From DATBWZ01 sp036514535 (GTDB taxonomy: Bacteria; JAMCPX01; DATBWZ01): DNA of 23,141 nucleotides. Below, one piece after another: positions 15,362 through 21,086 of this stretch. The translations under genes and the position numbers were made by a program. The notes under the pieces are model-generated. The model was not told where the DNA came from, did no database searches, and worked only from the letters and a program-made list of their open reading frames with translations. Location of the stretch: contig DATBWZ010000005.1 of NCBI GenBank assembly GCA_036514535.1, positions 1-23,141 of the forward strand, written 5' to 3'. Within the stretch, counting starts at the first letter, position 1. The number at the start of each line of letters is the position of its first letter.

Positions 15362-17059
15362 TTAATCAGTTTTTTTCCCCTCAGGAAGGCTATAAAGAAG
15401 AATATCGCCAAGTTTCATTGTTGCGCCCTCTGTGGTATTCATATATTTTTTAAATTCTTTTTTCTCTCTATCACGATCAAGCGCACGAATGCTTAAAACT
15501 ATATTTTCGTTCTTAATATCAAATTCAATGACCTTTGCCTCTATCTGAAGCCCCGGGCTAAAAACATCCCTTGAATCTTTGTCTCCGGTATTCAGTTCCT
15601 TATTGGGAATAAATCCTTTTAAGCCGATTTCAAGATCAACTATTACGCCCGCATCAATGACCGATTCAACCTTTGCCTGAATCTCATTGCCGGTCTTGTA
15701 CAATTTTTTTGCCTGTTTCCATGGATCCTGAGATAGCTGTTTGATCCCAAGGGAAATTTTTTCCTTATCATGGTCAATCTTAAGAACAGAGACATCAATC
15801 ATATCGCCAATCTTAAACATTTTATTCAGATCCGATGTATTCTTGAACCATGAAATATCCGAGACGTGAACAAGCCCCTCGTAACCGTTTTCTATCTCAA
15901 CGAAAAGCCCAAATTCCGTGATACCTGTAATTTTTCCATTTATTTTAGTTCCTCTCGGATATTTAATTTCAAGTTCCTCTAATGGATTATGCAGAAACTG
16001 CTTCAATCCAAGGGACATTCTCTGCTTCTCGGGGTTAACCTCAAGTATAAGGACCTCAACCTGATCGCCAAGTTTTACCACAGCCGATGGATTACCGACT
16101 TTCTTTCCCCAGAACATTTCAGACACCTTTACCAGGCCTTCAATCCCGGGCTCCACCTCAACAAAGGCACCAAAATCTGTCACCCCTGTTACAGTACCCT
16201 TGATCTTAGTTCCCGCCTGATATTTCTCTCTTACGGAATTCCATGGGTTGGGCGTCAACTGTTTTATACCGAGGGATATCTTTTCCTTATCCCTGTTAAA
16301 ATCCAGAACCACAACCTTAATCTTGTCTCCGGTCCTAAGCAGGTCTGTCGGGTGCTTGATTTTGCCCCAGGTCATATCAGAAATATGCAACAGTCCCTCC
16401 AGCCCTCCAATATCAACAAAGGCCCCATAATCTGTTATATTTTTTACTACACCGTTAAATATTTTATCCTTATCAATAATTTTTAGGGTTTCCGTTTTCA
16501 GCTTTCCCCTCTCTTCTTCTAAATATGCTTTTCTTGAAACAACAATGTTCTCCTTTTTAGGATTGTATTCTGTAATGTAGAATTTTGATACCTTTCCGAT
16601 ATAGTAGTCAAAATCATTATGCCACCGTATATCAACCTGGGATGCGGGGAGAAATGCTCTGGCTCCCAGTTCTACAATAAATCCACCCTTTGTCTTTGAA
16701 ACAATCCTGCCATCAACAGGGGTACGGTTCTGAAAACATTCCTCAATCTTTTTTATAGCCTTTTTTCTGTCAGCTGCCGCTTTAGAAAGTTTTATATACC
16801 CCTCATCCTCATCCTTTCCGATAACAAGGACATCAACCCGTCCGCCTACTTTTACATCTATTTTGCCTTCGCTATTCTGAAACTCCTTTATATCAATATA
16901 GCCTTCGGTTTTGGAACCGATATTAACAGCAACAAAATTTTTTGAAACATCCACCACTACGCCGGAAATAATCTCTCCGCTGGAGTAGACAGGGAGTTCT
17001 ATCTGGTTGTAAAAGCTTTCCATTTCATAAGCATTCACATTTTTTAAATTATCGCCCAT
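15362..17059 (-). CDS. rpsA: Ribosomal protein S1, six S1 domains
   Basis: S1 protein of the 30S subunit, which binds and unfolds mRNA leaders. It is 565 residues from the chosen start, with six S1 (OB-fold) repeats at about 27-94, 113-178, 198-267, 283-354, 370-441 and 457-527. Repeats 3-5 are the most regular (for example DYGAFVDIGGLEGLLHISDMTWGK), while 1, 2 and 6 have diverged as usual. The frame is open to a TTG at 17098, but the ATG at 17059 (MGDNLKN) is preferred: a promoter (TTGAAA, 16 nt, extended -10 TATTAT) ends 8 nt before it. No candidate start has a Shine-Dalgarno. Lack of one is also known for E. coli rpsA, where S1 autoregulates. sppA and an IHF-like gene follow. Confidence 0.95.
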   Translation of the reverse strand: MGDNLKNVNAYEMESFYNQIELPVYSSGEIISGVVVDVSKNFVAVNIGSKTEGYIDIKEFQNSEGKIDVKVGGRVDVLVIGKDEDEGYIKLSKAAADRKKAIKKIEECFQNRTPVDGRIVSKTKGGFIVELGARAFLPASQVDIRWHNDFDYYIGKVSKFYITEYNPKKENIVVSRKAYLEEERGKLKTETLKIIDKDKIFNGVVKNITDYGAFVDIGGLEGLLHISDMTWGKIKHPTDLLRTGDKIKVVVLDFNRDKEKISLGIKQLTPNPWNSVREKYQAGTKIKGTVTGVTDFGAFVEVEPGIEGLVKVSEMFWGKKVGNPSAVVKLGDQVEVLILEVNPEKQRMSLGLKQFLHNPLEELEIKYPRGTKINGKITGITEFGLFVEIENGYEGLVHVSDISWFKNTSDLNKMFKIGDMIDVSVLKIDHDKEKISLGIKQLSQDPWKQAKKLYKTGNEIQAKVESVIDAGVIVDLEIGLKGFIPNKELNTGDKDSRDVFSPGLQIEAKVIEFDIKNENIVLSIRALDRDREKKEFKKYMNTTEGATMKLGDILLYSLPEGKKTD

Positions 17060-17067
17060 ATTTTTAA

Positions 17068-17095
17068 ATAATATCATATAGATTTTACATTTCAA
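17068..17095 (-). promoter_or_regulatory. rpsA promoter, near-leaderless
   Basis: On the minus strand: -35 TTGAAA (17095-17090), 16-nt spacer, and -10 TATTAT (17073-17068) preceded by TGA, which makes an extended -10. Eight nt separate the -10 from the ATG at 17059, so transcription would start at or beside the start codon. The upstream TTG start at 17098 would then not be on the message. Confidence 0.55.
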
Positions 17096-17112
17096 CAAAA
17101 ATCAACTAATTT

Positions 17113-17754
17113 TTATATTCCTTTTAACGGGCAGCGATCGCATTCAGGGTTTTTCTTACAAAAACCTTTCCCGACCTTCACAAACAGCGCATGGAATTCG
17201 TTAAAGAGCTTAACATCATGCGGCAGGTTATCCATAAATAATTCCTGTAGTTCGTCATAGGTTGCATCTTCGCTGATTATATTATGCCTGCTGAGCACCC
17301 TGCTTGTGTATGCGTCCACCACAAAAACAGGCTTTTCAAGAGCATAAAGGAGAATGCTGTCTGCAGTCTCTTTTCCAATACCTTTAACTCCAAGCAACTG
17401 CTCTCTCAATGTGGCAGTTGCTTCCATCTTCATTTTTTGAACAGACGCATTGTATTTATCTTTAAAAAATTCCAAGTAATTTTTTAATTTTTTCGTTTTC
17501 TGATTAAAATATCCCGAAGACTTGATTAACAGCGCAAGCCTGGCGGACGGGACCGCAAGCATTGTATCTGGATCAAATACGCCTGCGCCCTTCAGGTTCA
17601 AAATTGCCTTCTCAACATTTTTCCAGTTTGTGCTCTGCGTGAGGATTGCCCCTGCCATCACCTCAAATGGAGTTTCGCCAGGCCACCAGTGCTGCGTTCC
17701 GAAGGCATTGAACAATCTGTCATACACCGCCGTCAATCTTTCAGCCCGCCGCAT
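17113..17754 (-). CDS. Endonuclease III-fold DNA glycosylase, MagIII-like, without the catalytic lysine
   Basis: A 213-residue HhH-GPD superfamily protein for base excision repair. WWPGETPFEVMAGAILTQST at 23-42 is the substrate-pocket region. The helix-hairpin-helix LLGVKGIGKETADSILLY is at 120-137, followed by VVDAYTSRV with the invariant Asp147. In E. coli Nth the hairpin reads GVGRKTA with catalytic Lys120; here the aligned residue is Glu129. A combined lyase mechanism is therefore unlikely, and a monofunctional glycosylase, as in Helicobacter MagIII, is more probable. The C-terminus has only three of four Fe-S cysteines: Cys199-x5-Cys205-x2-Cys208, then a stop five residues later. The ATG immediately follows the stop of the ABC-2 permease (TAAATG). 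Confidence 0.88.
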   Translation of the reverse strand: MRRAERLTAVYDRLFNAFGTQHWWPGETPFEVMAGAILTQSTNWKNVEKAILNLKGAGVFDPDTMLAVPSARLALLIKSSGYFNQKTKKLKNYLEFFKDKYNASVQKMKMEATATLREQLLGVKGIGKETADSILLYALEKPVFVVDAYTSRVLSRHNIISEDATYDELQELFMDNLPHDVKLFNEFHALFVKVGKGFCKKNPECDRCPLKGI

Positions 17755-18531
17755 TTACCTGATTAGCCTTTTTTTTGCTAAATTTACCGCTAAGATAAAA
17801 ACAGGAATAGAAAGAAAAATAATTGCAAGCGCATCATACAATACTGAAACTTCAACCGTGCCCAAAACCAGCTTTCTGCAAGCATCCACAGAATATGTAA
17901 GCGGCATGAACCATGCTATTTTCTGTATTATCTCAGGAAGGGAATCCAGTGGGAAAAACACACCCGAAAGCAGGAAAAGAGGTGAAATTATCAATGTAAA
18001 ATAATAACTGAAAAATTCATACGACAGGGCAACCGATGTCACAATCATTGAGAGCGATGCAAAGAAAAGGCCGGTAAAGAAAATAATAAAAATGGAGAGA
18101 ATCCCGCTCCAGGAAACAACGAGGTTCAAAATCACCATTACCAGCATCATCACCAAACTGTTAATAAGCCCCTTCGTTGCTGCCCATAGGATATCGCCTG
18201 TTATAACCTCCTCAACATTCAGAGGCGTTACAACAATTGCATCGTATGTCCTCTGCGGAACCATCCTGGTATAGGAGCCGAATGTAGCCTCATATGTAGC
18301 CCCGTTCATGGCTGTTGCGGCAAGCATGCCTGGAGCCAGAAACTGGATATAGGGAAGACCCTCCACATTCTTTACCAGAGCACCAAAACCGTATCCGAAT
18401 GCAAGCAGGTAGAGAAGCGGTTCGCCGAAGTTGCCCATGAGGCTTGCCTTATAATGCTTCATCCAGACCCTGAGATTACGCTTCCATACCTTCAGGCACC
18501 GTATGGATATCTGCGGAATTATGCCGTGCAT
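17755..18531 (-). CDS. ABC-2 family exporter permease
   Basis: A 258-residue permease of the ABC-2 (DrrB/NodJ) type with six membrane segments. MKHYKASLMGNFGEPLLYLL enters TM1, and LLSGVFFPLDSLPEIIQKIA near 190 is the conserved motif ahead of the last two helices, followed by WFMPLTYSVDACRKL. The frame extends to a TTG at 18540, but the ATG at 18531 has AAGGA 10 nt upstream and is preferred. The ATPase gene ends 45 nt upstream. NodIJ/DrrAB exporters move drugs, lipo-oligosaccharides or polysaccharides outward; no substrate clue is visible. The stop abuts the glycosylase start. Confidence 0.92.
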   Translation of the reverse strand: MHGIIPQISIRCLKVWKRNLRVWMKHYKASLMGNFGEPLLYLLAFGYGFGALVKNVEGLPYIQFLAPGMLAATAMNGATYEATFGSYTRMVPQRTYDAIVVTPLNVEEVITGDILWAATKGLINSLVMMLVMVILNLVVSWSGILSIFIIFFTGLFFASLSMIVTSVALSYEFFSYYFTLIISPLFLLSGVFFPLDSLPEIIQKIAWFMPLTYSVDACRKLVLGTVEVSVLYDALAIIFLSIPVFILAVNLAKKRLIR

Positions 18532-18576
18532 ATTAAACAATTCCTTGCAAAATTGTCCGGCAACCGTATGCTGAGA

Positions 18577-19518
18577 TCAATTTTCCTCCCTCAACGCCCT
18601 GCCGGTGAGTTTCAGGTAGACATCCTCAAGGTTCGCCTTCCGAAGATAAAAATCAGCCCCTGCACTGCTCAATTTATTAACAAGATCTTTCCCGTTGCTT
18701 GAAAATATGTATGTGGTGTTGCCCCACTTCTCTGTATAGCCGCCCATAGTCTTTATCTCTTCCAGAATACCGCTTGCGGGTTCATCTCTTAGTTCAATAA
18801 CATCCTCGCTCACCACGCTCTGTATCAACCCCGCCGGCGTACCCTCGGCAATTTTACTCCCGCGATCAATAACCATTATCCTGTCACACAACCGCTGAGC
18901 CTCTTCCATATAATGAGTGGTTATAATCATAGTAACGTTGTTCTTTTTCAGCAACTCAAGTTTTTCCCATACAAGGTGCCTTGACTGCGGATCAAGGCCG
19001 GTTGTCGGTTCGTCAAGAATAAGCAGTTTAGGCTTATTTATCAACGCCCTCGCAATCAGGAGCCTCCGTTTCATCCCGCCCGAAAGGTTTGGTATATACT
19101 CATCTTTTTTATCCTTTAACTGAATAAACTCCAGCAATTCAACAGCCCTTTCAGAAGCCATACTTTTAGGAATATTAAAGTATCCGGCATAGACCATCAA
19201 ATTCTCATATACTGTAAGGTCAGGGTCCAAATTGGTCTCCTGGGGAACAACACCCATCATAGCCTTAATCTTTCTGGGTTCTTCCCGGACATCCATACCA
19301 AATACACGGAGCATCCCAAATGTAACCGGCGAGTAGCAGGTTATCATGTTCATTGTGGAAGATTTACCAGCTCCGTTTGGGCCTAAAAACCCAAATGCTT
19401 CCTGGCTGTAAACTAAGAAACTAATATTTGAAACAGCCACGATGTTCGCATATCTTTTTACCAGATCCCGAGCTTCAACTACTGGGGTTTTCATCAATTT
19501 TTTCAACAACAAACTCAT
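18577..19518 (-). CDS. ABC-2 exporter ATPase (DrrA/NodI type)
   Basis: A 313-residue ATPase that powers the adjacent permease. Motifs are Walker A GPNGAGKS (46-53), Q-loop Gln93, signature LSGGM (145-149) and Walker B LLILDE (165-170) with TTGLD. HYMEEAQRLCDR supplies the H-loop. A C-terminal DUF4162-like extension at about 230-305 is typical of DrrA/NodI proteins and absent from MacB types. Two starts are possible: ATG at 19518, or ATG at 19494 (MKTPVVEARDL), closer to the conserved domain edge. Neither has a convincing Shine-Dalgarno. Both overlap the end of the small upstream gene, which suggests coupling. Confidence 0.94.
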   Translation of the reverse strand: MSLLLKKLMKTPVVEARDLVKRYANIVAVSNISFLVYSQEAFGFLGPNGAGKSSTMNMITCYSPVTFGMLRVFGMDVREEPRKIKAMMGVVPQETNLDPDLTVYENLMVYAGYFNIPKSMASERAVELLEFIQLKDKKDEYIPNLSGGMKRRLLIARALINKPKLLILDEPTTGLDPQSRHLVWEKLELLKKNNVTMIITTHYMEEAQRLCDRIMVIDRGSKIAEGTPAGLIQSVVSEDVIELRDEPASGILEEIKTMGGYTEKWGNTTYIFSSNGKDLVNKLSSAGADFYLRKANLEDVYLKLTGRALREEN

Positions 19519-19693
19519 CCTTGTCGGGAAAGTACTTTAATCTGAACTTTTTCCTGCCATCCTGCCCTTTAAACTCGGTTGTCCTGTATGTACCTGTCTG
19601 CGCTTCTTTTAACAGGTATTTGAGATAAAACAGTTTGTTCTCCCTAATAAACTTAAGTTCTTCCAGTCCTTCATTGTTTCCGGAAAGCTTCAT
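19475..19693 (-). CDS. Small charged protein of unknown function heading the ABC-2 operon
   Basis: A 72-residue protein from the ATG at 19693 (MKLSGNNEGLEELKFIRENK) with no signal peptide or membrane segment. It is rich in Lys, Glu and aromatic residues. A helical N-terminal half (EELKFIRENKLFYLKYLLKEA) is followed by a probable beta part (TGTYRTTEFKG, KKFRLKYFPDKDEFVVEKID). I do not recognise a family. The frame is open to a TTG at 19750, but a good promoter (TTGAAT, 17 nt, TAAAAT) lies inside that extension and ends 7 nt before the ATG, so the shorter form is preferred. The 3' end overlaps the ATPase gene by 20-44 nt. It is divergent from fadA. A cytoplasmic partner or regulator of the exporter is possible but unproven. 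Confidence 0.62.
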   Translation of the reverse strand: MKLSGNNEGLEELKFIRENKLFYLKYLLKEAQTGTYRTTEFKGQDGRKKFRLKYFPDKDEFVVEKIDENPSS

Positions 19694-19700
19694 GAGGTGA

Positions 19701-19729
19701 ATTTTATCAAAAACTGCGGTAAAATTCAA
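19701..19729 (-). promoter_or_regulatory. Promoter of the ABC-2 operon, leaderless geometry
   Basis: On the minus strand: TTGAAT (19729-19724), 17-nt spacer, TAAAAT (19706-19701), then 7 nt to the ATG at 19693. The predicted start site falls on the A of the ATG, and there is no Shine-Dalgarno. It is back-to-back with the fadA promoter; the two -35 boxes are 44 nt apart. Confidence 0.6.
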
Positions 19730-19773
19730 GTATCCTGTAATCAAAATCAAAAATAAATTATTGGCTAATTCTC

Positions 19774-19802
19774 TTGACAGCGCATAACAGTTGAATTATC
19801 AT
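19774..19802 (+). promoter_or_regulatory. fadA operon promoter
   Basis: A perfect -35 TTGACA (19774-19779), a 17-nt spacer and -10 TATCAT (19797-19802) give a strong sigma-70-type promoter. The start site should lie near 19809, inside the palindrome that begins at the very next base. The leader of about 43 nt carries GGAAGGAGG at 19837-19845, 6 nt before the fadA ATG. Confidence 0.75.
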
Positions 19803-19824
19803 AATGAATGAATATTCATTCATT
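19803..19824 (+). promoter_or_regulatory. Perfect 22-bp palindromic operator, FadR(TetR)-like
   Basis: The 22 bp are a perfect inverted repeat centred between 19813 and 19814. Its inner 18 bp, TGAATGAATATTCATTCA, fit the operator consensus TGAATGAMTANTCATTCA recalled for the Bacillus subtilis TetR-family FadR (YsiA). It starts immediately after the -10 and covers the expected start site, so a bound dimer would block transcription. The downstream genes are beta-oxidation genes, as in the Bacillus regulon. The regulator gene is not in the window. The palindrome and its position are seen directly; the regulator's identity is inferred. Confidence 0.85.
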
Positions 19825-19851
19825 TATTAAATTAATGGAAGGAGGCAATCA

Positions 19852-21072
19852 ATGGAAAAGAGGGATACAGTAATCGTGTCAGCGGTAAGAACCCCTATCG
19901 GCCGGGCTAAAAAGGGGATTTTTGCAAAGACAAGGCCGGATGATCTCTTTGAAAAAACTATTACTTCGGCACTAAAAAAACTCCCTGAATTTGATTACAA
20001 GGAAATCGACGATATAAGGTGCGGATGCGCATTTCCCGAGGCTGAACAGGGAATGAATGTGGCAAGGCTTTCTGCCATCCTTGCAGGTCTGCCTGTTGAT
20101 GTGCCGGCAACAACATTCAACAGGTTCTGCGGCTCTGCGATGACTGCGCTCCATACCGCAACGCATGCTATATGGGCGGATGACGGCGATGTATTCATCG
20201 TCGGAGGAACAGAAACCATGTCCCTTATCCCTATGGGCGGAAACAAATTCAGTCCCAATCCGCGCTTTACCGAGGATGGGAATAATTATCCCGATGTATT
20301 CATTTCAATGGGCGAGACAGCTGAGAATGTCGTTGACCGGTACAAAAAAAAGTATCCGGAACTGGACAGGGAAACCCTGGACAAATTCGGCTACTCTTCC
20401 CAGATTAAAGCCCTGTCCGCACAGAAGGGGGGGAGGTTTGACGATGAGATTGTCAAATTGATTGTCAATGATAACGGCGAGGTTCGGATTTACGACGAAA
20501 AGAAAGGCATACCCCAAGGGTGGAAACTAATAGATAAGGACGATGGGCCCAGGGCTGACACGACACTGGAGGCGCTGGCGAAACTCAAGCCGGCATTCAG
20601 AACTAATGGCTATCACACCGCAGGAAATTCATCGCAGGTAAGCGACGGTGCATCCGCTATGGTTGTGATGTCTTCAGATAAGGCAAAAAAACTTGGCATT
20701 ACGCCGCTTGCAAAAATAGTTGCCACGGGGCTTGCAGGGCTGGAGCCCGAGGTTATGGGGCTTGGACCAATACCCGCAAGCCGGAAAGCGCTTAAAAAAG
20801 CAGGCATCAGCATAAAGGATATTAAACTTGTTGAGTTCAATGAAGCATTTGCTTCTCAGTCCCTTGTCTCTATTTGGGAACTGGGATTAACCCCTGATAT
20901 CGTTAATGTAAATGGTGGAGCTATAGCCTTGGGGCATCCCCTGGGAATCTCTGGCACAAGGATAATTACAACCCTGCTGCATGAAATGCGGCGAAGAAAA
21001 CTGAGCCTCGGATTGGCTGCGATGTGCATCGGCGGCGGACAGGGTATAGCCACAATTATTGAAACAGTATAA
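19852..21072 (+). CDS. fadA: Acetyl-CoA acyltransferase (3-ketoacyl-CoA thiolase)
   Basis: A 406-residue thiolase performing the last beta-oxidation step, cleavage of 3-ketoacyl-CoA by CoA. The nucleophile Cys93 is in NRFCGSAMTAL, the motif VEFNEAFASQ supplies the NEAF loop, His362 is in GGAIALGHPLGISGTR, and the acid/base Cys392 is in MCIGGGQG. All catalytic residues are present. GGAAGGAGG lies 6 nt before the ATG. The next gene, 14 nt downstream, encodes the hydroxyacyl-CoA dehydrogenase/hydratase, so the pair matches the Bacillus fadNAE genes with the order swapped. Expression should be controlled by the palindrome over its promoter, relieved by long-chain acyl-CoA if the regulator is FadR-like. 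A degradative rather than biosynthetic (AtoB) role is inferred from this context and the length. Confidence 0.96.
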   Translation: MEKRDTVIVSAVRTPIGRAKKGIFAKTRPDDLFEKTITSALKKLPEFDYKEIDDIRCGCAFPEAEQGMNVARLSAILAGLPVDVPATTFNRFCGSAMTALHTATHAIWADDGDVFIVGGTETMSLIPMGGNKFSPNPRFTEDGNNYPDVFISMGETAENVVDRYKKKYPELDRETLDKFGYSSQIKALSAQKGGRFDDEIVKLIVNDNGEVRIYDEKKGIPQGWKLIDKDDGPRADTTLEALAKLKPAFRTNGYHTAGNSSQVSDGASAMVVMSSDKAKKLGITPLAKIVATGLAGLEPEVMGLGPIPASRKALKKAGISIKDIKLVEFNEAFASQSLVSIWELGLTPDIVNVNGGAIALGHPLGISGTRIITTLLHEMRRRKLSLGLAAMCIGGGQGIATIIETV

Positions 21073-21086
21073 TAAAGGAGGAAGAT

